Positions 19,587-27,830 of a stretch of DNA of 64,000 nt are shown here, piece by piece. The position numbers were made by a program, and so were the translations under genes. Within the stretch, counting starts at the first letter, position 1. Every line of letters begins with the position of its first letter. This DNA is from Thiomonas intermedia (lineage in GTDB: Bacteria; Pseudomonadota; Gammaproteobacteria; Burkholderiales; Burkholderiaceae_C). The stretch spans positions 806,001 through 870,000 of the forward strand of contig NZ_CP020046.1 in assembly GCF_002028405.1 (NCBI RefSeq). The letters are read 5' to 3'. Under the pieces are notes generated by a model. It made no database searches and was not told where the DNA came from. It worked only from the letters and a program-made list of their open reading frames with translations.

Positions 19587-22500
19587 TCAGGCTGTCCGCG
19601 CAGGTTCGGCCGGTGCAGCAGGGGCCTTGGGAGGCGCCTTCGGCTTCACCCGGATCTGCCAGACGTAGTAGAGCAGAGGGATGACGATCAGGGTGAGGAT
19701 GGTCGACAGCAGGGTGCCGAAGATCAATGACACGGCCAGCCCGCCGAACACCGGATCGGACACCATGATGGCCGAACCGAACATGATGGCCAGCGCCGTG
19801 AGCAGAATGGGCCGAAGGCGTACGGCCCCCGCCTGGGCGACCGATTCCTGCAGGCTGTAGCCGCGGGCCCGGTAGTCGAGAATGAAGTCGATCAGCAGCA
19901 GCGAATTGCGCACCACGACCCCGGCCAGCGCGATGACACCGATCATCGAGGTGGCGGTGAACGACTGGTGCGTCAGCCAGTGTCCGGGGAATACGCCGAT
20001 CAGGGTCAGCGGAATCGCCCCCATCACGATGAGCGGCAGCATGAAGGACTTGTAATACGCCACCAGCAGCAGGTAGATGAACACCAGCGCCACCATGAAG
20101 GCCGCGCCCAGATCGCGGAAAACGTCGAGCGTCAGGCGCATCTCGCCGCCCCAGAGCAACTGGTAGCCCTTGAGATCGCTGGCCGGCGTCTCGGTGAAGC
20201 CGAGGTTGCCGGTGGTGAAGGTGGTGCCGTTGGCCAGCTTCTTGCCGTCGAGCATCGAGTTCAGGCTCAGCGTGGCGTACACCGGGCTGGAATGAATCAT
20301 CTCCCCGCCGACATAGACCACCGGATGCTGGTCGCGGGTGTAGATGGGTTTGGCCAGCGTGGCCTTCTCCACCGTGGCAATGCTGGACAGCGGAATGATC
20401 TTGCCCTGGGCGTTCTGCAGCGGCACGTCGAGCAGTTGCTGCGGGCTCTGGCGATCGGCGCGCGGCACGCGCACGATGATGTTGACCGGCTCCAGCGCGT
20501 TGCCGTCATGCACCGCGCCCACCTTCAGACCCGAGACATAGTTGTGCAGCAACTGGATGACCTGCCCCGGCACGATGCCCGACATCGCGGCCTTCTGCCG
20601 ATCGATCCTGATGCGGTATTCCGAGGTCGTCGCGGTGACGGAATCGTCCTGATTCATCAGGCCGTAGACCTTGTCGAAATCGCCCAGCACGTCTTTGGCA
20701 GAGGAACGCAGGGTGTCGTAGTTCGGCCCATACAACTCGGCCATCACCTGCGCGCGCACCGGCGGCCCGGGCGGCGTCTCGAACAGTTTGATGAAGGTTG
20801 CGGGGAAGCGCGCGCGCACCGGGGCCAGTTGGTCGTAGAGCTTCTGAACGATTTCGTGCGACTCGACCGAACGCTCGGCCTTGCCCACCAGGTTGACGCG
20901 AATCTGCGCGAAGTTGTCGCCCCGCTTGAGCATGTCGCCGCGCACCAGCGATGCGAAGTCGATCGGCGCCGCCTGACCGACGAAGGTCTGGTAGTCCACC
21001 ACATAAGGATTGGTGCCAAGCACGTCACCGACTGCGCGCGCCACCTGGTCGGTGCGCTCAAGGGTAGAACCCGCGGGCGTGTCGATCTGCACCAGGAAGG
21101 TATTGGTATTGTCGTTGGGCAGCATCTTGAGCTCGACGCCCAGCGCCGACAAAGGCCCGTTCATGCCCGAAGGCCGAACGAACTGCCAGGCCGGCATGAG
21201 CATGGCCGCGATGAGCAGCACCAGCACCGCGAGGAACATGAGGTTGCGCCGGGTGCGGCTGCGCAACATCGGCTCGATGAGCTTCAGATAGGCCGAATGC
21301 AGCTTGTCCTGCTTGTGCGCCCCCTCGCCTTCCAGGCTGGCGCTGTGCGCCAGGGCTTCGCGCGCGGCCTTCTTGCTCAGCCAGACGCGCGCCGCCCAGG
21401 GCACCACGGTGTAGGCCAGGATGAGCGAGGCGATCATGGCCACAGGCACATTGATGGGGATGGGGCGCATGAACGGCCCCATCATGCCGCTGACGAACGC
21501 CATGGGAATGAAGGCCAGAATCACGGCCAGCGTGGCCATATTGGTGGGATTGCCGATCTCGTTGGTCGCCAGCACCACGGTGCGGTTGAAGTTCTTGACC
21601 GGCCCGCCATGCAGGTGACGGTGGATGTTCTCGATGACGACGATGGCGCCATCGACCAGCAGGCCCAGCGAGAGGATGAGCGCGAACAGGGTGATGCGGT
21701 TGATGGTCTGGCCAACGATCAGGTCCACCGTCAGCACAGCGAACAGCGTCAGCGGCACGGTGAGCGTGACAATGCCGGCCTCGCGCCAGCCGAGGAAGAA
21801 CCACAGCAGCAGCGACACGCTGACGATGGCGATGCCCAGATGCTCCACCAGCGTGTTCACCGCCTCGTTGGCCTTATGCCCGTCGTCGCGGGTGATGGTG
21901 ACATGCACCCCCTGCGGCAGGGCATAGCTCTCGATCTCGCCGAGCTTGCTCAACACGTCATGCACCACGACCACGGCGTTCGTGCCCGATTTCTTGGCGA
22001 TGGCCAGCGTGACCGCGCTCATCTCCTGGCCCTGCGGCTTGCCCTTGGCGGCCATGCCCCAGGCGAAGTGCGAAAGATCGTCGACCTGCTCGGGGCCCTC
22101 GGTGACCTTGGCCACATCCTTCAGATAGACCGGCTTGCCGCCAGGCGCGCCGATCAGGATGTCGCCCACCTGCTGCGCATTGCCGAGGAAGCTGTCGATG
22201 CGCACCGGGGTGACCTTGTTGCCGTCGACCAGGTTGCCGATGGGCGCTGCCGCATTGCTGCCCTGAAGAATCTTGTCGAGCTGTTCGAGCGGAATGCCGG
22301 CGGCCGCCAGCTTGCTTGGCGAAATCGCCACGTTCACGGCGCGAGGCGCGCCGCCCACCACTTCGGTGAACGACACTCCGGGCACATTGCGCAGATGGGC
22401 CAGCACCTTCTCACCGACATCGCGCAGCTGCATGCCATTCATCGTGGCCGAGGAGAGCGTGAGCGTGAGGATGGGCACGTCGTCCACGTTGATCGGCTTG

Positions 22501-22913
22501 ATCACCGGCTGCATCGCCCCGGGAGGGATGCGGTCGAGGTTCTGCATCAACTGGTTGTACATCTTGACCAGGCTTTTCTCCTGATCTTCGCCCACCTTGA
22601 ACTGCACCGTGACCACGCCGAAATCGTTGGTCGCATAGCCATAGGTGTGATCGACGCCAGACATCGAGGCCATGATGGCTTCGAGCGGCTTGACCACCAG
22701 ATTCTGGATCTCCTGCGGCCCGGCACCCGGCTTGGCGACGATGATGTTCGCCGCCGGCACCACGATCTGCGGGTTGTATTCGCGCGGCGTGATCAACAAG
22801 GCCAACACCCCGGCAAGGGTGAGACCGACCATGATCAGGGCGGTGATTTTCGATTCGATGAAGGCGCGGGCCAGCTTGCCCGCGCTATTCATGGGAGCCG
22901 CATGTTCAGCCAC
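19587..22913 (-). CDS. RND-family efflux pump inner-membrane subunit
   Basis: A complete 1108-residue RND pump protein with 12 predicted membrane helices and two large periplasmic loops. The N-terminal helix is followed by the usual VVPAANIIVAKPGAGPQEIQ porter region. The fourth-helix proton-relay motif reads LGLLVDGAIVVIEN, with one Asp (421) where drug pumps of the AcrB type have two; metal pumps such as CusA and CzcA also have a single Asp at this point. The start overlaps the membrane-fusion gene by 8 bp. Substrate cannot be fixed from sequence. Confidence 0.92.
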   Translation of the reverse strand: MAEHAAPMNSAGKLARAFIESKITALIMVGLTLAGVLALLITPREYNPQIVVPAANIIVAKPGAGPQEIQNLVVKPLEAIMASMSGVDHTYGYATNDFGVVTVQFKVGEDQEKSLVKMYNQLMQNLDRIPPGAMQPVIKPINVDDVPILTLTLSSATMNGMQLRDVGEKVLAHLRNVPGVSFTEVVGGAPRAVNVAISPSKLAAAGIPLEQLDKILQGSNAAAPIGNLVDGNKVTPVRIDSFLGNAQQVGDILIGAPGGKPVYLKDVAKVTEGPEQVDDLSHFAWGMAAKGKPQGQEMSAVTLAIAKKSGTNAVVVVHDVLSKLGEIESYALPQGVHVTITRDDGHKANEAVNTLVEHLGIAIVSVSLLLWFFLGWREAGIVTLTVPLTLFAVLTVDLIVGQTINRITLFALILSLGLLVDGAIVVIENIHRHLHGGPVKNFNRTVVLATNEIGNPTNMATLAVILAFIPMAFVSGMMGPFMRPIPINVPVAMIASLILAYTVVPWAARVWLSKKAAREALAHSASLEGEGAHKQDKLHSAYLKLIEPMLRSRTRRNLMFLAVLVLLIAAMLMPAWQFVRPSGMNGPLSALGVELKMLPNDNTNTFLVQIDTPAGSTLERTDQVARAVGDVLGTNPYVVDYQTFVGQAAPIDFASLVRGDMLKRGDNFAQIRVNLVGKAERSVESHEIVQKLYDQLAPVRARFPATFIKLFETPPGPPVRAQVMAELYGPNYDTLRSSAKDVLGDFDKVYGLMNQDDSVTATTSEYRIRIDRQKAAMSGIVPGQVIQLLHNYVSGLKVGAVHDGNALEPVNIIVRVPRADRQSPQQLLDVPLQNAQGKIIPLSSIATVEKATLAKPIYTRDQHPVVYVGGEMIHSSPVYATLSLNSMLDGKKLANGTTFTTGNLGFTETPASDLKGYQLLWGGEMRLTLDVFRDLGAAFMVALVFIYLLLVAYYKSFMLPLIVMGAIPLTLIGVFPGHWLTHQSFTATSMIGVIALAGVVVRNSLLLIDFILDYRARGYSLQESVAQAGAVRLRPILLTALAIMFGSAIMVSDPVFGGLAVSLIFGTLLSTILTLIVIPLLYYVWQIRVKPKAPPKAPAAPAEPARTA

Positions 22914-24006
22914 GGTTGCCTCCGCCGATCTTCACGCCGTTTTCCACCGCGGACAGATTGCTGGTGACCACGGTGTCATCCGCATTCAAGCCAGCCTGAA
23001 TCTCGACCTCGGTGCCCAGCTCGGCGCCGAGACGGACCAGGCGGAAATGCGCGATGCCGTCCTTGTCCACCACGAACACGCCGGTCATGCCGGCGCGATC
23101 GACCACCGCGCTCAGCGGCACGCGCAGCTGCGGCGAACTGCCCACGGCAAAGCCCACGCGAACGAAGCTGCCGCTGTCCAGCCCGGCATCGGCGGGCAGG
23201 TCGATCTTGACGGTGTGGGTATGGCTCATCGGATCGGCTACCGGCACCGCCTGGGCGATGGTGCCCTGCAGGGTCTTGCCATGGGCGACGACCTGCACCT
23301 TGTCACCGACCTTGATCTTGGCGAACACCTCGCCGGGCACCTGGGTGCCGACCTGCAGCTTGCCTTGCCCTTCAATCACCAACACCGGACGGCCGGGCGC
23401 GGCCAGATCGCCCTGGTTCGCCATCTTCTGCACCACCACACCCGAGATCGGCGAGGTGACCGAGGAGTAGCGCATCTGGGCCGAGGCCGTGCCATAGCCG
23501 GCCTGCGCCGCCGCGACCTGCTCTTGAGCAACCTGATAGCGCAACTGGATCTGATCCCACTGCTGCTTCGGAATCGCCTGCTCTTTGTACAGATTGCCGA
23601 AGCGCTCGTAGTCGGCCTTGGCGTTGGCCAGATTGGCCTGGGCCTGGGCCAGCCCGGCTCTAGCCTGCGCCACCTGCCCCTGGATGTCGGTGGGATCAAC
23701 CTGGAACAGCAGTTCTCCGGCCTTCACCGTCTGCCCTTCCTTGACCGTGAGGGTGCGGATATAGCCCATGAGGCGCGAGGCCACCTGCACCTGATTGCTC
23801 GCCATCACCGTACCCGACAGCAGCGTGAGATTCTGCTGATCGCTCGACGCCAGCTTGAGGGTTTGCGCCGCAACGACGCGCGGGGCAACCGGCGTTTGCG
23901 CCGTGTCGGTCTGGTGGCCACAGGCCGACAACAGCGCCGTGGACAACACAAGCGCCAGGGGAGCACGGCGCAGCAGAGGCAGGACGGAAGGGTTCATGGC
24001 AGTCAT
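22906..24006 (-). CDS. RND efflux membrane-fusion (periplasmic adaptor) lipoprotein
   Basis: A 366-residue HlyD/AcrA-type adaptor. The signal peptide ends in a lipobox (LLSAC, Cys at about residue 29), so it should be anchored to the inner membrane. The barrel-lipoyl region (SRLMGYIRTLTVKEGQTVKAGELLFQ, cited by position near residues 77-102), an alpha-helical hairpin rich in Ala/Gln at about 110-170 and a C-terminal beta domain are visible. No His- or Met-rich metal-binding N-terminus is present. An alternative ATG lies at 23997. Confidence 0.92.
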   Translation of the reverse strand: MTAMNPSVLPLLRRAPLALVLSTALLSACGHQTDTAQTPVAPRVVAAQTLKLASSDQQNLTLLSGTVMASNQVQVASRLMGYIRTLTVKEGQTVKAGELLFQVDPTDIQGQVAQARAGLAQAQANLANAKADYERFGNLYKEQAIPKQQWDQIQLRYQVAQEQVAAAQAGYGTASAQMRYSSVTSPISGVVVQKMANQGDLAAPGRPVLVIEGQGKLQVGTQVPGEVFAKIKVGDKVQVVAHGKTLQGTIAQAVPVADPMSHTHTVKIDLPADAGLDSGSFVRVGFAVGSSPQLRVPLSAVVDRAGMTGVFVVDKDGIAHFRLVRLGAELGTEVEIQAGLNADDTVVTSNLSAVENGVKIGGGNRG

Positions 24007-24097
24007 GCGAGAAAGATCGGAATGCGTTTACAGATCAGGAGGCCAGTTCAAGGGGCCGTCGAGGGACGGCAGCGCTCACAGGTCCAGGTCATGGGGT

Positions 24098-25573
24098 TCA
24101 AGGCTTGCTGGCACCGGGCGCGGGCGTCGGGGGTTGTGCGACTTGCGCGGCCGGCTGAAGGGGCTGGATGGCCTCGATCGAGAGGTCTCCAAGCGCCAGG
24201 CGCAGCGCTGCCCGCTGCAGGTTGACCTGCTGCCTGGCCAGAATCAGATCGGCCCGCGCCTTGTCGAGCTGCGCCTGTGCGCCCTGCACCTCCACCAGGG
24301 TGCCCACGCCGTCGGCATAGCGCCTGTTGACGATGCGCGCGGCTTCGTCGGCCTGCATGACGGCCAGTTCACGGATCTTCGCCTGATGGGCGGCATCCAC
24401 GGCCTTGCGGTAACTGTCCTGAACCTGCATGCCGAGCTGGTTTTGCGCGCTCTGGAGTCTGGCCTGCAGCTCCATGCGCTGCGCCACGGCCTGATCGACG
24501 GCATGGCGGGTCACCCCACCGTCGAAGATCGTCCAGCTCAACTGGGCGCCCACGGTGTAGCTGCGCGACTCGAACCCGGCGTTGGGGTCGTTGGTGTCGT
24601 AGCGCGCCATGGCCCCGATCTGCGGATAGCGGTCGGCGCGCGCCACCTCAACCTTGCCGTTGGCCGCGGCGATCTGATGTTGCAGCGCCTGAATCTGAGG
24701 ATTGCGGGCCATGGCCTGGCCGACCCAGGCGTCCGGGTCGCCTTCGGGCATCGACACCCCAACCTCCGGGCCCAGACTGAGGGCCTGGTTCAAGGGCATG
24801 CCCAGCACCACATGCAAGCCGTCCATGGCCTGCGCCTCCATATTGGCAGCCTGATCCTGCTGCAGCTTCACCTCTTCCAGATGGACCTGCGCCGAAAGCA
24901 GGTCGCTCTTGATCACCACGCCCTGCTTGAGCAGGCTGTCGACCGTCTTGACCTGGCTTTGCGAGGCCTCGAGTGCCTTGGCCGCAACGCCCTGGAAAGC
25001 CCGTGCGGTATAGACCCCGTCATAGGCCTGCAGCGCGTGATAAATGATCTGCTGCCGGGCCGCCTGGTCGCCGGCCTGAGCCGCCATCAGCATCGACCGC
25101 GCCTGTTGCATGTAACCCTGCAGTTTTCCGCCGGTGTAGAGCGGCAGCTGAGCCTCGATGCGGGTGTTGAAGTTGTTGACCGCGCCGGGATAGTTGAGAT
25201 TGTCGGGCGCAACCCCGAGCGACTGCGGCCCGAGAAACTGATTGGCGCCAAAATCATTGAACGTCGCCTGCCGCTGCGACAGCTTGATGCCGAAGGCATT
25301 GAGCGCGTCATTCGTGCGGGTGACGCCGGCCGACACCGTGATCTTCGGCAGCCTGGCGCCCTCGGCCTGCGCAATGCCGGCCCGCGCCTGTGCCATCTGC
25401 GCCTGCACCCCGAGCAGATCCGGGTTTTGCCTGAGCGCGACATCCACCGCCTGGCGGAAATCCAGCGTGTCGGCCTGGGCCTGGGCCTGGGCCAGCGCCC
25501 AACCACCCATCATGTAGAGACAGGCACTCGTCAACAGCCCGACGCGCACACGCCGGGGCAAGGAAACCATCAT
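24098..25573 (-). CDS. TolC-like outer-membrane efflux protein
   Basis: A 491-residue outer-membrane factor: signal peptide cut near AQAQA (residue 33), then two repeated TolC/OEP helical domains, each with the LDFRQAVDVALRQNPDL-type helix followed by long coiled regions. The C-terminus is Pro/Ala-rich. As first gene of the cluster it should form the tripartite pump with the adaptor and RND protein that follow. The likely promoter and operators lie upstream at 25660-25755. Confidence 0.9.
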   Translation of the reverse strand: MMVSLPRRVRVGLLTSACLYMMGGWALAQAQAQADTLDFRQAVDVALRQNPDLLGVQAQMAQARAGIAQAEGARLPKITVSAGVTRTNDALNAFGIKLSQRQATFNDFGANQFLGPQSLGVAPDNLNYPGAVNNFNTRIEAQLPLYTGGKLQGYMQQARSMLMAAQAGDQAARQQIIYHALQAYDGVYTARAFQGVAAKALEASQSQVKTVDSLLKQGVVIKSDLLSAQVHLEEVKLQQDQAANMEAQAMDGLHVVLGMPLNQALSLGPEVGVSMPEGDPDAWVGQAMARNPQIQALQHQIAAANGKVEVARADRYPQIGAMARYDTNDPNAGFESRSYTVGAQLSWTIFDGGVTRHAVDQAVAQRMELQARLQSAQNQLGMQVQDSYRKAVDAAHQAKIRELAVMQADEAARIVNRRYADGVGTLVEVQGAQAQLDKARADLILARQQVNLQRAALRLALGDLSIEAIQPLQPAAQVAQPPTPAPGASKP

Positions 25574-25659
25574 CGTCCAGCTCCGCCAGAAAGAGGAAAG
25601 TCAACCGGGAATGCGTGAGATCCTGTCTGAAACACCAGATTTTTCGGGCCATCACCCCA

Positions 25660-25671
25660 TACCCGTGGGTA
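25660..25671. promoter_or_regulatory. Inverted repeat TACCC-GT-GGGTA in the leader of the RND operon
   Basis: TACCCGTGGGTA is a dyad with perfect 5-bp arms and lies 87 bp before the tolC-like start codon. C/G-run dyads of this kind are typical of CsoR-family operators, so it could be a second binding site for the regulator encoded at the end of the operon. That link is inference. Confidence 0.35.
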
Positions 25672-25710
25672 CGTTTTCGAGGATAGCCTTCCGATCCGTC
25701 AAGGTCACGC

Positions 25711-25755
25711 GATATATATACAGGCCGGAGTATATCAATACTCATGGGGGTATAT
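25711..25755 (-). promoter_or_regulatory. Putative promoter with overlapping palindromic operator of the RND operon
   Basis: GAGTATATCAATACTC (25728-25743) is a perfect 6-4-6 palindrome. It overlaps ATACTCATGGGGGTATAT (25738-25755), an AT-flanked G-run that resembles RcnR/FrmR-type operators. On the minus strand the -35-like TTGATA (25738-25733) sits inside the palindrome and a -10-like TATATC (25716-25711) follows after 16 bases. A repressor bound here would block RNA polymerase. Promoter elements are predicted by eye. Confidence 0.45.
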
Positions 25756-25762
25756 GAATTCC

Positions 25763-25800
25763 CGCCCCTCTCTGGGGCGCTGTGTCGCCAGCTTGCGACA
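25763..25800 (-). other. Two small hairpins after the thioredoxin-fold gene
   Basis: CGCCCC/GGGGCG (25763-25768 with 25774-25779) and TGTCGC/GCGACA (25783-25788 with 25795-25800) are perfect 6-bp stems just after the stop codon of the thioredoxin-fold gene. There is no U-run, so termination is possible but unproven. Confidence 0.3.
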
Positions 25801-25812
25801 GCCCTCGCAGTA

Positions 25813-26361
25813 TCAGGCCTTTGTCCCTGAGGTCTTGGCGGTCTTGAGCGCCTGCGCGCTTTCCTTCAAAGCCCGGTCGATGAACGCCCCATAGAAATCC
25901 GCCGTCGGCGCACCGGTGATGCGCTCCCCGATTTCCTTGCCGCCCGGACCGAAGAACAGCACCGTCGGCGCGAGCTGGATGCCGAACTGCCGTGCGAGCT
26001 GCACGCCCGTCGTGGGCATGCCATCGAATCCCGTCACCGAAGCCCGACTGGTGATCTCGATCTGCTGCACGACATAGCCTTCCTTCGCCAGGAATTGATA
26101 TTGCGTGCGACGCAGTTTTTCGCAGAAGGGGCAGTTGGGCAGGCTGAACATGACGATCAGCGGCTGGTCCTGGGCCGCAGCCTTGACGGCGCTTTGCTGC
26201 AAGTTCTGCACGGGCGGCAAGGGCGTTTCCGCCCAGGCCGCGCCCGCCACCCAAGCCAGAAACAGGGCCACCGCCAGACGCAGAAAACGTCGACCCCAAT
26301 GCCCAAACACGAGCCCTTGACGGTCCTGTTCAGCTTGCAAGAAACCATTCGACACCAACAT
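25813..26361 (-). CDS. Periplasmic thioredoxin-fold protein (CPFC active site)
   Basis: A 182-residue protein with a signal or anchor helix at about residues 27-44 (LRLAVALFLAWVAGAAWA) and a thioredoxin-like domain carrying the redox motif NCPFCEKLRR and a cis-proline region LAPTVLFFGPGG. It is therefore likely a periplasmic thiol-disulfide or sulfur-handling protein of the SoxW/thioredoxin-2 kind, but the exact partner is unknown. GAGGGGG precedes the ATG at 26361. It is on the same strand as and directly upstream of the RND cluster. Confidence 0.82.
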   Translation of the reverse strand: MLVSNGFLQAEQDRQGLVFGHWGRRFLRLAVALFLAWVAGAAWAETPLPPVQNLQQSAVKAAAQDQPLIVMFSLPNCPFCEKLRRTQYQFLAKEGYVVQQIEITSRASVTGFDGMPTTGVQLARQFGIQLAPTVLFFGPGGKEIGERITGAPTADFYGAFIDRALKESAQALKTAKTSGTKA

Positions 26362-26400
26362 ACGGCCCCCTCGAATTGCGAGTCACGGGATAATGGCGTC

Positions 26401-26973
26401 ATGTTATTCACAGCTCGATACCCAGCGGCGGCGGCGGTGATCCGGTTCTCCACCTTGTCGATCGCCACCGCGGCGCTCCTCAGCGCCTGTTCTCCTGCTC
26501 TCGATTGGCGCGATGTGCGCCCGAAAGACATCAACATCCTGCTGACCTATCCGTGCAAGCCGGAACAGATTGCGCAAGACGTGGTGTTGGCCGATCAGAA
26601 CATCAAAATGAGCATGACGGGCTGTGTCGCGGACAAGATGACCTTCGCCCTCGCCCATGCCCAGCTGCCCAACCCGACCCTGGCGGCCAGGGCGCTGGGC
26701 CAATTGCATCAGGCCGCAGTCGAGAATGTGCGCGGCAAAGTCACGTTCTCTTCGCCTGACATCCCCAAGAACGCCACGCCAGGCCTGCCCGACGCCCTGG
26801 ATCTCCGCATCGACGGCCTGGCGCCCGACGGCAAGCCGGTGCGGGAGCGCGTACTGCTCTTCAGCCAGGGCAACAGCGTCTACCAGGTCACAGCGTTCGC
26901 GCCGACCCACGATTTCAAGGACGAAGCCGCGCAAACATTCGCCGGATCCGTGAATTTGTCCCCCACGCCCTGA
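26401..26973 (+). CDS. Putative lipoprotein of unknown function
   Basis: A 190-residue protein with a signal peptide that ends in a lipobox (LLSAC, Cys near residue 30) and a mature part without a family I recognise. The mature domain begins WRDVRPKDINILLTYPCKPEQ, with a second Cys pair candidate at MTGCVADK, and ends TFAGSVNLSPTP. The start at the ATG at 26401 is 39 bp from the start of the divergent thioredoxin-fold gene, so both probably share a control region. A link to disulfide handling is possible because it keeps paired cysteines. Confidence 0.72.
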   Translation: MLFTARYPAAAAVIRFSTLSIATAALLSACSPALDWRDVRPKDINILLTYPCKPEQIAQDVVLADQNIKMSMTGCVADKMTFALAHAQLPNPTLAARALGQLHQAAVENVRGKVTFSSPDIPKNATPGLPDALDLRIDGLAPDGKPVRERVLLFSQGNSVYQVTAFAPTHDFKDEAAQTFAGSVNLSPTP

Positions 26974-27023
26974 AATCCGGCGACCTATCATGTTCTGCAA
27001 GATCCATCGTCGGTAAACCCCGT

Positions 27024-27485
27024 ATGCCCGGTCTCTTCATCGTCGCCCATGCCCCACTGGCCAGCGCTCTGAGGGAATGTGCGAGCCATGTGTACGCAGG
27101 GTGTCCCCAGAGGCTTCTGGCTTTCGATGTCGCGCCCGATGCCTCGGTTGAAGCCGCGGCACAGGAGGCGCTGGCTGCCTTGAGGCAGGCCGCCAGCGAC
27201 GGCAGCGCGCTGCTGCTGGTCGATGTCTTCGGCGCCACGCCCAGCAATATCGCGCAGCGCCTGACCGAGCTGGCGAGCGACCTCAAGCTGAAGATCGTCG
27301 CGGGGGTGAACCTGCCCATGCTGCTGCGCTCCGTGTGCTACCAGGACGAATCGCTCGACGGCCTCGCGGCCCGCGCCGCGGCAGGCGCCATCCAGGGCGT
27401 CATCCAGGTGTCGGCGAGCGCCCCACAACAACAACCGCTACGCAGCCCCTCTCATGCCGCAACGCATCATTCAAGTCAGCAATAA
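27024..27485 (+). CDS. PTS EIIA component, mannose/fructose type
   Basis: A 153-residue EIIA-Man domain (PTS IIA). The phosphorylation site is His9 in FIVAHAPLA, and LLLVDVFGATPSNIA is the conserved core. The last 20 residues are a Ser/Gln/His-rich tail encoded in the overlap with ptsH (32 bp, different frame). No EIIB or EIIC is present in the window, so it is probably a regulatory phospho-carrier, as known for related betaproteobacteria. Confidence 0.92.
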   Translation: MPGLFIVAHAPLASALRECASHVYAGCPQRLLAFDVAPDASVEAAAQEALAALRQAASDGSALLLVDVFGATPSNIAQRLTELASDLKLKIVAGVNLPMLLRSVCYQDESLDGLAARAAAGAIQGVIQVSASAPQQQPLRSPSHAATHHSSQQ

Positions 27486-27723
27486 GCTCGGCCTGCACGC
27501 CCGCGCGTCGGCCAAACTCACCAAGCTCGCTGGTCAGTTTCCCTGCGATCTCTTCATCTCCAAGGGCACGCGCCGCGTCAACGCCAAGAGCATCATGGGC
27601 GTGATGATGTTGGCCGCAGGCATCGGCTCGACGGTCACGGTGGACGCCGAGGGCGATCAGGCCGACATCGCCCTGGACGCGGTTCAGGCGCTGTTCGACG
27701 ACAAGTTTGGCGAAGGCGAATAG
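27454..27723 (+). CDS. ptsH: Phosphocarrier protein HPr
   Basis: An 89-residue HPr. The EI-dependent phosphorylation site His15 lies in GLHARASAKL and the regulatory Ser46 in NAKSIMGVMML, so both control sites known from HPr kinase-containing bacteria are kept. It takes phosphate from EI (ptsI, 37135) and passes it to EIIA-Man. It overlaps the EIIA gene by 32 bp and is followed by a short hairpin, where the transcript may end. Confidence 0.97.
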   Translation: MPQRIIQVSNKLGLHARASAKLTKLAGQFPCDLFISKGTRRVNAKSIMGVMMLAAGIGSTVTVDAEGDQADIALDAVQALFDDKFGEGE

Positions 27724-27726
27724 AGC

Positions 27727-27746
27727 AAGCCGCGTCGACGCGGCTT
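27727..27746 (+). terminator. Hairpin after ptsH, possible terminator
   Basis: AAGCCGCG and CGCGGCTT (27727-27734 and 27739-27746) form a perfect 8-bp stem with a TCGA loop three bases after the ptsH stop codon. The following U-run is short (TTT then ACAT), so termination may be partial. Confidence 0.5.
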
Positions 27747-27830
27747 TACATATCTTCACCCTCGCGAGACCTGCGGGCAAACGCCGGCTCGCAAAATGGA
27801 TTCATCGTTACTTCCTTCACAAGGACTGCC

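Noticed and set aside
19968-22967. Open frame of 999 codons opposite the RND pump gene
   Set aside because: Antisense shadow in GC-rich DNA; composition is extreme in His and Arg and no family is visible, while the minus-strand gene is a clear RND pump.
25687-25705. CCTT/AAGG dyad around a TTGACG in the RND leader, considered as a MerR/CueR-type promoter
   Set aside because: The arms flank the -35-like element instead of lying within a long 19-bp spacer, and no matching -10 is found at the right distance.
26095-26400. Upstream extension of the lipoprotein gene
   Set aside because: It runs antisense through the thioredoxin-fold gene and would destroy the clear N-terminal signal peptide that begins at 26401.
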